Positions 43,073-52,015 of a stretch of DNA of 52,015 bases are shown here, piece after piece. The DNA comes from an uncultured Clostridia bacterium (GTDB lineage: Bacteria > Bacillota > Clostridia > Oscillospirales > Acutalibacteraceae), in the NCBI GenBank assembly GCA_944385105.1, contig CALWVR010000004.1:1-52015 (forward strand), written 5' to 3'. The translations under genes were made by a program, and so were the position numbers. A model generated the notes under the pieces. That model saw nothing but the letters and a program-made list of their open reading frames with translations, was not told the DNA's origin and did not search any database. The first letter of the stretch is position 1. Each line of letters opens with the position of its first letter.

Positions 43073-45580
43073 ATGATGATTAAATATAGAATACATGAAG
43101 TCGCTAAAGATTTTAATGTAACTAGTAAGGACATAATTGAATTTATTAAGGAAACCACAGGTAAAGAAAAAAAACATATGACAGCACTTAGCGAAGAGGA
43201 GTTAAATCTTATATTTGAGCATTTTACGAAAAATAAAGAAGTAAAAGATTTTAATGAATATTTAAGTGCAAAATTAGATGTAACAGAAAGTAATAAGAAT
43301 GAAAAGAGCAGTAACAAGAAAGAGGCAGAAAAAAAGAGTAATGATTTGAAAAAAGATCAGAAAATTTCTAGAGCAAAGAAAACACATTCTAAGGTAGAGC
43401 AAGTAAAAGATAAAAACATAAAAAAAGATAATCAGCAAAGAGATAAAAATATGGACAATACTATAAGACCAAATACTTCTAATGACAATAAAGTAAAACG
43501 TAACACAAACTACAATAAGAAGAATATTAATAATACTACTAAAGAAAATCCTAAAAACTCTTCAGATTCCTTTTCAAATACAAATAATCAAAGTTTATAT
43601 GCTCAGGGGCCAGCAGTACGTGTAATCGATACCAGAGCGGCACACGTTGATATTGAAAGATATAATGAAAAATATGATAGGCTTGCATCAGAAAAGATTA
43701 AAACTGAAAACATAGTAAGAAAACAGAAAATCACTCAGAAGTCTCAGCAGAGAGGAAAACCCAAAAATTCAAGAAAAGAGACTGAAGCTGAAAGACTTCG
43801 CAGAATAGCTTTAGAAAGAAAGAATAAACCTATTACAGTAACAATTCCAGATGAAATTACTGTTGGGGAACTTGCTTCTCGTCTTAAGGCAACTGCTGCA
43901 GAGGTTATAAAAAAATTAATGATGATGGGAATTATGGCATCAATAAATGATACTATAGACTTTGATACTGCAAGTCTTGTAGCTATGGAATTTCATGCAA
44001 AAGTTGAAAAAGAAGTTGTAATTACTATAGAAGAAAGAATTATAGACGATAGTGAAGATAGCGACGAAAATTTAGTCCCTAGAGCACCAGTTGTTGTTGT
44101 AATGGGACACGTTGATCATGGAAAAACTTCTTTACTAGATGCAATACGCCATGCAGACGTAATCTCAACTGAAGCTGGAGGAATTACACAGCACATAGGT
44201 GCTTACAGAGTAAGTATAGGAGATAAAGAAATTACATTCCTTGACACCCCAGGTCACGAAGCATTTACAACTATGAGAGCACGAGGAGCAATGGTTACAG
44301 ATATAGCTATATTAGTCGTAGCTGCAGATGATGGAATAATGCCACAAACAGTAGAAGCTATAAATCATGCAAAAGCTGCCGGAGTTTCCATAGTAGTTGC
44401 TATAAACAAAATAGATAAACCGGGAGCTAATATTGAAAATGTAAAACAACAATTACTTCAATATGAAATAATTCCAGAGGAATGGGGCGGGGATACTCCT
44501 TGCATCCCTATATCCGCAAAAAAAGGAATAGGAATAGAAGACTTATTAGAAATGGTAACTTTAATAGCTGATGTGAAAGAACTAAAAGCTAATCCATCAA
44601 GGGCTGCAAAGGGTACTGTAATTGAGGCAAGACTTGATAAAGGAAGAGGGCCTATTTCTACTATATTAGTTCAAAACGGAACTTTGAAAATTGGAGATAT
44701 TGTAGTTGCTGGTACAGCTGTAGGTAGAGTTAGAGCTATGATAAATGATAGAGGAGAGAGAGTAAGAGAAGCAGGACCATCAGTTCCTGTTGAAATCACT
44801 GGACTTGATTCTGTCCCCTCAGGAGGAGATACATTTAATTCTGTTTCTGACGAGAGACTTGCAAGAGAATTGGTAGAACAACGTAAGTCTAAACAAAAAG
44901 AAGAATTATTTAATTCTCAAACTAAAGTAACTCTTGATAATCTGTTTGATCAAATGCAGATGGGTGAAGTAAAAGAGCTTAAAATTATAGTAAAGGGAGA
45001 TGTTCAAGGTTCTGTAGAGGCTGTTAGTCAATCTCTTTTAAAGTTGAGCAATAATGAAGTCAGGGTAAATATAATACACGGAGCGGTAGGAGCTATAAAT
45101 GAATCTGATGTTATGCTTGCTGACGCCTCAAATGCCATTATAGTTGGATTTAACGTTCGCCCAGACCCGGTAGCTTCTGAAAGTGCTGAACGAGAAGGAG
45201 TAGATGTGCGTCTTTATAGAGTAATATATGACTGCATAAATGAAATAAGCTCTGCTATGAAAGGAATGCTTGCTCCTAAATTTAGAGAAGTGCTGCTTGG
45301 GCAAGCAGAATGCCGACAAGTATATAAAATTTCAAGTGTGGGTACTATTTCAGGAAGCTATGTAACCAGCGGAAAAATTACAAGGAACGCGAATATACGC
45401 GTAGTCAGAGACGGAATAGTAATTGCAGAAGATAAGTTAGCATCATTAAAGAGGTTCAAAGACGATGTTAAAGAAGTTACTCAAGGATATGAATGCGGCA
45501 TTTGCCTTGAGAAATTTAATGATATAAAAGAGGGAGATATTTTTGAAGCATTTATAATGGAAGAATATCGTGATGCTTAA
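43073..45580 (+). CDS. infB: translation initiation factor IF-2
   Basis: GTPase that places initiator tRNA on the 30S subunit, 835 residues. It has an N-terminal IF2_N motif ([20 protein letters not shown]), then a long Lys/Asn-rich linker of low conservation (about 65-235), a second IF2_N-like part, and the GTPase core with G1 [10 protein letters not shown]3 DTPGHEAF and G4 NKIDKP, followed by domains II-IV. Start ATG 43073 (a second ATG follows at once) after TAGGAGG. Confidence 0.97.
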   Translation: MMIKYRIHEVAKDFNVTSKDIIEFIKETTGKEKKHMTALSEEELNLIFEHFTKNKEVKDFNEYLSAKLDVTESNKNEKSSNKKEAEKKSNDLKKDQKISRAKKTHSKVEQVKDKNIKKDNQQRDKNMDNTIRPNTSNDNKVKRNTNYNKKNINNTTKENPKNSSDSFSNTNNQSLYAQGPAVRVIDTRAAHVDIERYNEKYDRLASEKIKTENIVRKQKITQKSQQRGKPKNSRKETEAERLRRIALERKNKPITVTIPDEITVGELASRLKATAAEVIKKLMMMGIMASINDTIDFDTASLVAMEFHAKVEKEVVITIEERIIDDSEDSDENLVPRAPVVVVMGHVDHGKTSLLDAIRHADVISTEAGGITQHIGAYRVSIGDKEITFLDTPGHEAFTTMRARGAMVTDIAILVVAADDGIMPQTVEAINHAKAAGVSIVVAINKIDKPGANIENVKQQLLQYEIIPEEWGGDTPCIPISAKKGIGIEDLLEMVTLIADVKELKANPSRAAKGTVIEARLDKGRGPISTILVQNGTLKIGDIVVAGTAVGRVRAMINDRGERVREAGPSVPVEITGLDSVPSGGDTFNSVSDERLARELVEQRKSKQKEELFNSQTKVTLDNLFDQMQMGEVKELKIIVKGDVQGSVEAVSQSLLKLSNNEVRVNIIHGAVGAINESDVMLADASNAIIVGFNVRPDPVASESAEREGVDVRLYRVIYDCINEISSAMKGMLAPKFREVLLGQAECRQVYKISSVGTISGSYVTSGKITRNANIRVVRDGIVIAEDKLASLKRFKDDVKEVTQGYECGICLEKFNDIKEGDIFEAFIMEEYRDA

Positions 45581-45612
45581 TTATTAAATAAATAAAAAAT
45601 GAGGTTGAAATT

Positions 45613-45960
45613 ATGTCAAGCCATAGAATTGAAAGAATAACCGAAGATATAAAACGTGAGCTTACTGCAATATTCCGGGGACTTAAAGATCCTCGAGTAA
45701 AGGATACCTTAATAAGTATTGTAAGAGTGGAAGTCACAAGTGATCTATCGTATTGTAATATATATATTAGCACCATAGATGGACTTGATAGAACTAAAAC
45801 AGCTGTACTTGGGCTTAAGTCTGCATCAGGATATATAAAACGAGAACTTGGCTCTAGACTAAAATTAAGACATATCCCGGAACTAATATTTCACGCTACA
45901 GACTCAATAGAATATGCTACTGATATTTCAAGAAAGCTTAATGAATTAAAGGAACGATAA
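45613..45960 (+). CDS. rbfA: ribosome-binding factor A
   Basis: A 115-residue KH-fold protein needed for 16S maturation in the cold. Shows SHRIERITEDIKRELTAIFR, DPRVKDTLISIVRVEVTSDL and the RHIPELIFHATDSIEYATDI tail. Follows infB and precedes nrnA by 2 bases. Confidence 0.96.
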   Translation: MSSHRIERITEDIKRELTAIFRGLKDPRVKDTLISIVRVEVTSDLSYCNIYISTIDGLDRTKTAVLGLKSASGYIKRELGSRLKLRHIPELIFHATDSIEYATDISRKLNELKER

Positions 45961-45962
45961 AA

Positions 45963-46919
45963 ATGGAAGTAGATTTAAAGGAAATTGTAGATTTATTAAA
46001 TAATCATAATAATTTTTATATATTGACTCATTTGTCCCCTGATGGGGACACCCTGGGTTCAGCTTATGCCTTATGTTTAGCTCTTCAAAAGCTAAATAAG
46101 AATGTAAAAGTGCTATGTAATGATGAAATTCCTGAAAAATATTCATTTTTATACAAGGATGTAAAACTTCAAAACTTTAAGCCAGAGTTTATAATTAGTA
46201 CAGATGTTGCAGATACAAAACTTTTAGGAGATAAATTAGCTATATATTCCAATAAAGTTGACCTATGTATTGATCATCATGTTCTAAATAGTAAATTTGC
46301 AGATTTATGGTATATTGATCCTAATGCTGCTGCAACCTGTGAGATAATATTTAGTATAATAAATAATCTTAATGTAGAAATTGACAAAGACATAGCTACA
46401 TGTATATATACAGGAATATCAACGGATACAGGTTGCTTTAGACACATAAATGCAACATCAAAGTCTTATAGAATAGCAGCTGAAATGATAGACCACGGAG
46501 CTGATGCATTTAGTATAAATCGACTTATGTTTGATACAAAAACTAAGGCTCAGTTAGAACTTGAAAGACTTGCAATAGAGAAAATAGAGTTCTCATTTGA
46601 AGGCAAATGTGCAATGATAATTTTAACAAAAGATGAATTAGATAAAATAGGCATTAAAGATTCTGATACTAATGGAATATCTTCTATGCCAAGAGGGATA
46701 AAAGGAGTATTAATTGGAATAACACTGCGTGAAAAAGAAAAGAATGTATTTAAGGCATCAGTCAGAACAGACGAAACAATTGATGCTTCTATGATTTGTT
46801 CTCAATTCGGTGGAGGCGGACATAAATGCGCTGCAGGATTCATAATTCAAGGTTGTATCTTTGAAATTAAGGAAAAAATTCAAGATTGCATTGCTAAAAT
46901 TTTAGGTGGTAAAGCATGA
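45963..46919 (+). CDS. nrnA: DHH-family oligoribonuclease / pAp phosphatase NrnA
   Basis: A 318-residue DHH/DHHA1 phosphoesterase that degrades nanoRNA and pAp. Metal-binding motifs: LTHLSPDGDTLGS (H23, D27, D29), STDVAD, CIDHH, STDTGCFRH. DHHA1 motif GGGGHKCAAGF near residue 285. In Firmicutes this gene commonly sits between rbfA and truB. It overlaps truB by 4 bases (ATGA). Confidence 0.94.
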   Translation: MEVDLKEIVDLLNNHNNFYILTHLSPDGDTLGSAYALCLALQKLNKNVKVLCNDEIPEKYSFLYKDVKLQNFKPEFIISTDVADTKLLGDKLAIYSNKVDLCIDHHVLNSKFADLWYIDPNAAATCEIIFSIINNLNVEIDKDIATCIYTGISTDTGCFRHINATSKSYRIAAEMIDHGADAFSINRLMFDTKTKAQLELERLAIEKIEFSFEGKCAMIILTKDELDKIGIKDSDTNGISSMPRGIKGVLIGITLREKEKNVFKASVRTDETIDASMICSQFGGGGHKCAAGFIIQGCIFEIKEKIQDCIAKILGGKA

Positions 46920-47821
46920 ATGGTATAATAGTAATTAATAAACCTGAAGGCTATACTTCATTTGATGTAGTTGCTATCATGAGAAGACTACTTAATATAA
47001 AAAAAATTGGCCATACTGGAACACTTGACCCAATGGCATCTGGTGTATTGCCTATTTTAATTGGTAGAGCTACTAAATTACAGTCATTAATGCCAAATAC
47101 TCAAAAAGAGTACATTGCCAAATTCCGTCTAGGTGTAACTACTGATACATTAGACATAACAGGGGAAATATTATCGGAGCAAAATTCTAACGTAAGTATG
47201 GATGAACTTAGCAGTGTATTAAAATACTTTAAAGGAGATATTATGCAAATGCCACCTATGTATTCTGCTGTTCAAAAAGATGGAATACGGCTTTACGAAC
47301 TTGCAAGACGTGGTATTTCAGTTGAGAGAAAAGAAAGAACTGTTTGTATACACCATCTTGAAATGTTAAACTTTAATGAGGGCGAACAAATATGTGAAAT
47401 TTTAGTACGCTGTTCTAAGGGTACATATATACGCACACTATGTAATGATATTGGAACTAAACTTGGTTGTGGAGCTGTTTTAACCTCACTTATAAGAACT
47501 AAATCTAACTCTTTTAACTTGGAAGATAGCATAACTATAGACAAAGCGAAAGAACTTTCTGAAAAAAATATGTTATTATCAAAAATTTTACCTGCAGATA
47601 AATTATTTAGCATGTATAATAGGGTTAAAATAACTAAACCTCAGGAAATTCGATTTAAGAATGGTGGGGGTTTATCCATAAACAGAATAAAAGTTAATAG
47701 TAATAATCATGATGGTGACATCTATCGAGTATACAATGAAAATGATATATTTATAGGTTTGGGTAAAATCAATAAGATAAAAGGTGAACTATCAATTTTA
47801 TGCCTACTTGAGCTAAGCTAA
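46916..47821 (+). CDS. truB: tRNA pseudouridine(55) synthase TruB
   Basis: Makes the T-loop pseudouridine 55. It has 301 residues with GIIVINKPEGYTSFDVV, catalytic GTLDPMASGVLP (D38), the MPPMYSAVQKDGIRLYELAR segment, and CSKGTYIRTLCNDIGTKLGC. The start overlaps nrnA, and the site is AGGTGG. Confidence 0.97.
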   Translation: MNGIIVINKPEGYTSFDVVAIMRRLLNIKKIGHTGTLDPMASGVLPILIGRATKLQSLMPNTQKEYIAKFRLGVTTDTLDITGEILSEQNSNVSMDELSSVLKYFKGDIMQMPPMYSAVQKDGIRLYELARRGISVERKERTVCIHHLEMLNFNEGEQICEILVRCSKGTYIRTLCNDIGTKLGCGAVLTSLIRTKSNSFNLEDSITIDKAKELSEKNMLLSKILPADKLFSMYNRVKITKPQEIRFKNGGGLSINRIKVNSNNHDGDIYRVYNENDIFIGLGKINKIKGELSILCLLELS

Positions 47822-47835
47822 AAAGGAAGATAGAT

Positions 47836-48753
47836 ATGAAGATATTAAACTCCTTAAATATATTAGAAAAGCCCACTTGTGTTTCATTGGGCTTTTTCGA
47901 TGGTATTCATATAGGTCATAGAGCTGTTATATCAAATATGGTAAAAAAAGCAAAAGAGTCTGGGCTGAATGCAGTTGTATTTACGTTCAGCGAAAGTCCC
48001 AAAAAAGTTTTAGGTATAGCAAACATAGAAAAAATTATATCTGATAATCAGAAGGAAGATATACTTAATGACATGAGCGTTGACATACTATATAATATAG
48101 ATTTTTCAACAATCATGAACCTCTCAGCCAGAGAATTCGTAAGCGAAATTCTAATTAAGACACTTAAGGTAGAACATGTATTTTGCGGATTCAATTATAA
48201 ATTTGGTAAAGGCGGAAGTTCAGATACCAAAGAGCTCTTTAAATTATGTAAGGAACATGGGATAACAACAAACATAGTTATGCCCGTCACCTTTGATAAT
48301 CAGGTAGTAAGTTCTTCTAGAATACGGAATTACTTAAAAGATGGAAAAATTGATATTGCAAACAAGCTATTAAAAAGGCCTTTTAGTTACCAATTCCCCA
48401 TTATGCATGGAAATAGGATTGGGGGAAAAATTGGATATCCAACAATTAATCAAGAGTTAAAAGATGGAATTATCATTCCAAAGATAGGTGTATATAAAAG
48501 TTATGTCTTAATAGACGGCAAGAGATTTGACTCTGTGACTAATATAGGCATAAGTCCAACAATAGGCAATAGAGATAAACCAAATTCTGAAACCTTTATT
48601 TTAAACTACAATGGAGAGAATTTGTATGGGAAAAATATAGAAGTGTTTCTACTATCTTATATAAGGAATGAAATAAAATTTGAAAGTTTAGATGAATTAA
48701 AACTTCAAATTGAGAAGGATATACATTATAATAAAATACCTCCAATTAAATAA
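47836..48753 (+). CDS. ribF: bifunctional riboflavin kinase / FAD synthetase
   Basis: A 305-residue enzyme making FMN and FAD. The N-terminal nucleotidyltransferase has LGFFDGIHIGHRAVI and FGFN-like CGFNYKFGKGGS. The C-terminal kinase domain has NRIGGKIGYPTIN and GVYKSYVLIDGKRF plus the SETFILNYNGENLYGK segment. Last gene of the operon, ending in a hairpin shared with spoIVA. Confidence 0.95.
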   Translation: MKILNSLNILEKPTCVSLGFFDGIHIGHRAVISNMVKKAKESGLNAVVFTFSESPKKVLGIANIEKIISDNQKEDILNDMSVDILYNIDFSTIMNLSAREFVSEILIKTLKVEHVFCGFNYKFGKGGSSDTKELFKLCKEHGITTNIVMPVTFDNQVVSSSRIRNYLKDGKIDIANKLLKRPFSYQFPIMHGNRIGGKIGYPTINQELKDGIIIPKIGVYKSYVLIDGKRFDSVTNIGISPTIGNRDKPNSETFILNYNGENLYGKNIEVFLLSYIRNEIKFESLDELKLQIEKDIHYNKIPPIK

Positions 48754-48765
48754 TTGGAGGTATTT
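48734..48765. terminator. terminator between ribF and spoIVA
   Basis: A 15-bp near-perfect stem with core ATACCTCCAATTA that includes the ribF stop codon, with A/T tracts on both sides, so it can serve both convergent units. Confidence 0.85.
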
Positions 48766-48771
48766 CTCATT

Positions 48772-50250
48772 CTATAGTATTATGCATATAAGACCATTGC
48801 AACCATCATTTATTATTCTTTCTACTGTTTCTTTAATTTTTATTCTAGCGTCGTTAGGCATTCTGTAAAGTTTGTTGTGCAGTCCCTCATTTACAAGTTC
48901 ATATAATGACTTGCCAAATATATTCGACTCCCAAATCTTTCCCGGATTTTCCTCAAACTCCTTTAATAAGTAATTTACCAGCTCCTCGGATTGTTGCTCT
49001 GAACCAACTATAGGTGTTACTTCAGTGGTAATCTTCGTTTTCATCATATGTACAGATTGAGCTGCAGCTTTCAACCTTATTCCATATTTTCCACCCTGTT
49101 TAATGATTTCAGGTTCATCTAGAGTTAAGTCTTCCGTAGAAGGCATAACTATTCCATATCCACTCTCTAGTACATCATCATATGCTCTGCTTATTTTATT
49201 ATATTTTTCTCTAACAGCAGCTAAAGACATCATACAATCTAAAAGGTCTCCCTCATTTTCTACATTAATTCCCGTTTTTTCACTGAGAACTTTATAAAAT
49301 AAATTTGGCTTAAGGTCTATTACAATAGTTGAATGACCTATTCCAAGATCAATTAGTCCAACACGTGCCCTTTCTATATTTTCACATGAAAGTAGCTTCT
49401 CAGATATATCACCTATTTCACGTATTTTAGTTATACTCTTAGCAGCATCTTTTATAGAAGAATAAACAGAAGAACGTAACCAATGATTCTTTTCAAGTGA
49501 AGTAAGCCACTTTGGCATATCTATTTGTATTTCTTTCACAGGAAATTCAAATAATATTTGGGCTAAAATTCTTTTTATTTCATTCTCATTAAGTTCTAAG
49601 CAATTAACAGGAACTACTGGTACACCGTATCTTTCATTCATATTTTTAACTAGCTCTTTTGTTTGACTAGCACTAGGATACATAGTGTTTAGTAAAACAA
49701 CAAACGGCTTTTTAATCTCCTTGAGTTCATCTATTACTCTTTCTTCTACTTCTTCATACTCTTCCCTTGGGATATCAGTTATACTTCCATCAGTCGTAAT
49801 AACAAGGCCTATTGTGGAATGATCTGTTATTACTTTTTTGGTTCCAAGCTCAGCAGCCATATTAAATGGTATAGGTTCTTCATACCATGGGGTCATAACC
49901 ATTCTTGGCTGTTCATTTTCTATATATCCCAAAGCACTTGGTACTATATAACCTACACAATCTATTAGCCTTACTTTAAATGTTGCACTGTCATCTACAT
50001 GTACTTCTACTGCATTTTCTGGGATAAACTTAGGTTCTGTAGTCATAATAGTTCTTCCAGCAGCTGATTGTGGCAACTCATCCACAGCTCTTTCTTTCTT
50101 ATAACTACTATCCATGTTTGGTATTACTAAAGTATCCATAAATCTTTTTATAAAGGTAGATTTCCCACTTCTGACAGGCCCTACTACACCTATATAAATA
50201 TCCCCGTTAGTTCGCTGTGATATATCTTTATATATATTTCTCTCTTCCAA
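48772..50250 (-). CDS. spoIVA: spore coat morphogenesis ATPase SpoIVA
   Basis: SpoIVA polymerises with ATP on the forespore membrane to form the base of the coat. It has 492 residues, starts with TTG 50250 after GGGAGG, and carries Walker A GPVRSGKST (24-32), the following VIPNMDSSYKKERAVDELPQ region, DSATFKVRLIDCVGYIVPSA, and the conserved C-terminal end CNGLICIIL. The length is exactly in family range. sipL lies 48 bases upstream on the same strand, joining SpoIVA to its anchoring partner in one operon. Confidence 0.97.
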   Translation of the reverse strand: MEERNIYKDISQRTNGDIYIGVVGPVRSGKSTFIKRFMDTLVIPNMDSSYKKERAVDELPQSAAGRTIMTTEPKFIPENAVEVHVDDSATFKVRLIDCVGYIVPSALGYIENEQPRMVMTPWYEEPIPFNMAAELGTKKVITDHSTIGLVITTDGSITDIPREEYEEVEERVIDELKEIKKPFVVLLNTMYPSASQTKELVKNMNERYGVPVVPVNCLELNENEIKRILAQILFEFPVKEIQIDMPKWLTSLEKNHWLRSSVYSSIKDAAKSITKIREIGDISEKLLSCENIERARVGLIDLGIGHSTIVIDLKPNLFYKVLSEKTGINVENEGDLLDCMMSLAAVREKYNKISRAYDDVLESGYGIVMPSTEDLTLDEPEIIKQGGKYGIRLKAAAQSVHMMKTKITTEVTPIVGSEQQSEELVNYLLKEFEENPGKIWESNIFGKSLYELVNEGLHNKLYRMPNDARIKIKETVERIINDGCNGLICIIL

Positions 50251-50298
50251 CCTTACTTCCTCCCTATTGATTCTTGTTTCAAAATTAGTAATCTATAA

Positions 50299-51834
50299 TT
50301 ACATAGGTATAAATATCATGCCACGTTCTGAAATTATGTCTTCATCTATCTCATTTTCTGTTTTTATTTTTTCAACAGATGTACAATACTTTCTAGCTAT
50401 ATCCCAAATTTCTTCCCCCTCATCGGCGTAATATATAGTAAGCACCGCGTCATCATTTTTTTCTTTCATATTTTCTTCATCTACATATATGTCAATAATA
50501 GATTTAATATTTTTTACCTTATTGATAATAGTATCCATTTGAATATCTACAGTAACTTCCATGCTACTTTTAGATATCACTTTCCAGTCCAAAGATTTAA
50601 TAAATGCTTTAACAGAACAAGTCACGTTTTCATCGGATGGATATTCCTGCTGATATTCGAAATCTACTACTCTCTCTGAATAAAACGGTATTTCTTCATC
50701 GTCTTTAGCTAATACACATATGTTGAGTTTACCCACAGATGTCAATTTGTCTTCTTCTATATAAGAATTTATACTGTTAATTTCACATGATACATCTATA
50801 ACTTCGTTAATACCATTATTGAATATGTCTAATATACTCTTATTCTCATACGAATTCTTTATGTTTTCTATTTCACTTAAAATTTTTATATTTTCATATT
50901 TAGGTTCAATCTCGTAATCTATAGAATAAAGGTCATTTAAAGTTTCTACAGTTTTTTCTTCATAGGCTATTGCAGAAGCCATAAACTTTCCTTCAAACTC
51001 TATTATATTTATTCCATCCTGCTCATCTTGTCTTAATTGTACATCATGGCCCAATGCTTCTATGTTTATATCGCACATGCAATCATCCGTAATTCCATCT
51101 ATATCAACTATTTGACTTATCGGAATATCATATTCCATACTGTCAATACTTCCATATTCTATATCACTTATATAAAGAATTTTGAGTGTTGCCTGAGCAT
51201 TAATAATTATTTTATTATCTATAGTTTTATAATCTACTAAAGATGTCGTCACTTCTGTTTTTAAAATCAGTTCTATATCAGGTTGCTTTTTACTCTTGCT
51301 GATCTCCTCATTAATTGTAAACTGCTGTTGTCCTAATCCTATTGTACTAAAAATATTTATGTCTGACTTTTTTTGCTCTATACCCTCACCAGATATACTA
51401 TTTACTATATCTTGCTCTTTTTTAGCTTTTACCTTTGCAAGAACTGAAAATGCGCCATGTATATCTAATCTTCTAGAGTTAACAGCTCTGCAATTAACAT
51501 ATTCCACTTTAGTACTAGTGAAAACAATAGCATCTTGAGGTGTAGCTTTTAAATTGAATGACACTGAAAATGGACTTAAATGTTCACAACTTCTTATACT
51601 CATTTTTTCTTCATCCAAGTAAATTAGAAGAATATTAGCGTTCCCTTCTATGTTAAGCATGTCACCAGATATGCTCTTTGAACTTATACTTGGATATATT
51701 TGACATTTAAGTATTCTCGCTATATCAGGACAATAATCAGGTAAGTTAAAATCTAAGTCAACTGGCTGTTCCTTAGTTCCATCAAAAATTGTCTGAGCTA
51801 TACAAACTGGTTCTTTTTTTATACTATAGTCCAT
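50299..51834 (-). CDS. sipL: SpoIVA-interacting protein, SPOCS (DUF3794)/LysM type, SipL-like
   Basis: A 511-residue sporulation protein built from DUF3794/SPOCS-type domains (for example DLDFNLPDYCPDIARILKCQ near the N-terminus) and a C-terminal LysM domain at about 462-511 (ADEGEEIWDIARKYCTSVEK). This is the architecture of Clostridioides SipL, which binds SpoIVA through its LysM and stands in for SpoVID. Placement directly before spoIVA supports the assignment. The start has a GAGAGG site. Confidence 0.9.
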   Translation of the reverse strand: MDYSIKKEPVCIAQTIFDGTKEQPVDLDFNLPDYCPDIARILKCQIYPSISSKSISGDMLNIEGNANILLIYLDEEKMSIRSCEHLSPFSVSFNLKATPQDAIVFTSTKVEYVNCRAVNSRRLDIHGAFSVLAKVKAKKEQDIVNSISGEGIEQKKSDINIFSTIGLGQQQFTINEEISKSKKQPDIELILKTEVTTSLVDYKTIDNKIIINAQATLKILYISDIEYGSIDSMEYDIPISQIVDIDGITDDCMCDINIEALGHDVQLRQDEQDGINIIEFEGKFMASAIAYEEKTVETLNDLYSIDYEIEPKYENIKILSEIENIKNSYENKSILDIFNNGINEVIDVSCEINSINSYIEEDKLTSVGKLNICVLAKDDEEIPFYSERVVDFEYQQEYPSDENVTCSVKAFIKSLDWKVISKSSMEVTVDIQMDTIINKVKNIKSIIDIYVDEENMKEKNDDAVLTIYYADEGEEIWDIARKYCTSVEKIKTENEIDEDIISERGMIFIPM

Positions 51835-51867
51835 ATATGTAACCTCTCTTTTTCTATTCTATGTTAA

Positions 51868-51897
51868 TTTATATGCTCGTCCCGCTTAGGATATTCA
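51868..51897 (-). promoter_or_regulatory. sigma-E-like promoter of sipL-spoIVA
   Basis: On the minus strand TGAATATC (51890-51897), 14-base spacer, then CATATAAA (51868-51875). This matches the mother-cell sigma E pattern (GTCATATT, 13-15 bases, CATACAAT) in both boxes and spacing, 34 bases before the ATG. spoIVA is a known sigma E gene in Bacillus. Confidence 0.72.
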
Positions 51898-51949
51898 CAA
51901 ATTAAAATTTTGTAGCTTCTTAAAATCAATTAAACTATATTTATATAAT

Positions 51950-51989
51950 AAAATTAGACTCAATACATTTACGTATTGAGTCTAATTTT
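51950..51989. terminator. terminator near the window's right end
   Basis: A perfect 17-bp stem (51950-51966 with 51973-51989, 6-base loop) with A/T tracts on both sides. It probably ends a gene beyond the window and insulates the sipL promoter. Confidence 0.88.
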
Positions 51990-52015
51990 ATGTTTTTAAT
52001 ATTTAAAAACTAAAT

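Overview
The window is chromosomal DNA from an AT-rich, endospore-forming Firmicute, most likely a Clostridia member. The evidence is a sipL-spoIVA spore-coat pair, cwlD, the rimP-nusA-ylxR-ylxQ-infB-rbfA-nrnA-truB-ribF translation operon, Shine-Dalgarno sites close to AGGAGGTG, and frequent TTG/GTG starts. I cannot name a genus from sequence alone. No rRNA, tRNA, CRISPR array or insertion sequence was seen.

Layout: (1) 1-5969: the end of tadA, then cwlD, radA, a small Cys-rich gene on the minus strand, a HlyD-type adaptor with a MacB/FtsX-type permease but no ATPase, and a XerC/D-type recombinase. (2) 6084-7267: the minus-strand rpsF-ssb-rpsR operon with its promoter and leader hairpin. (3) 7369-19493: a compact plus-strand block of PBSX/Myoviridae-type structural genes in canonical order. 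These are small and large terminase, portal, protease with a nested scaffold start, capsid, connector proteins, sheath, tube, LysM and hub proteins, spike, wedge, J-type baseplate protein, tail protein I and a very short fibre. (4) 19509-22852: minus-strand queH, cyuA and an asparaginase. (5) 23047-28348: trxA, asnS, a phosphohexomutase, a small membrane protein and a D-2-hydroxyacid dehydrogenase. (6) 28372-34504: glmS, purA, purB and gdhA. (7) 34630-40614: pcrA, ruvX, valS and an XRE regulator. (8) 40779-48753: the rimP-to-ribF operon. (9) 48772-51897: sipL and spoIVA behind a sigma-E-like promoter.

The most interesting region is the phage-like block. It has everything expected for a DNA-packaging head and a contractile baseplate. 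It has no tape-measure gene and no normal-length tail-assembly chaperone; a 54-residue ORF occupies that slot. It also lacks holin, endolysin, integrase, repressor and replication genes, and ends directly at a terminator shared with host queH. The reading frames appear intact. This fits a domesticated, gene-transfer-agent-like or minimal contractile particle with a very short tail better than a decaying prophage, but that is inference.

Regulatory sites supported by sequence include several consensus sigma-A promoters (rpsF, asnS, pgm, purB, pcrA, valS, rimP), the sigma-E-like promoter before sipL, an attenuator-like hairpin before rimP, a possible 9-codon leader peptide before asnS, and about a dozen hairpin terminators, several shared by convergent genes.
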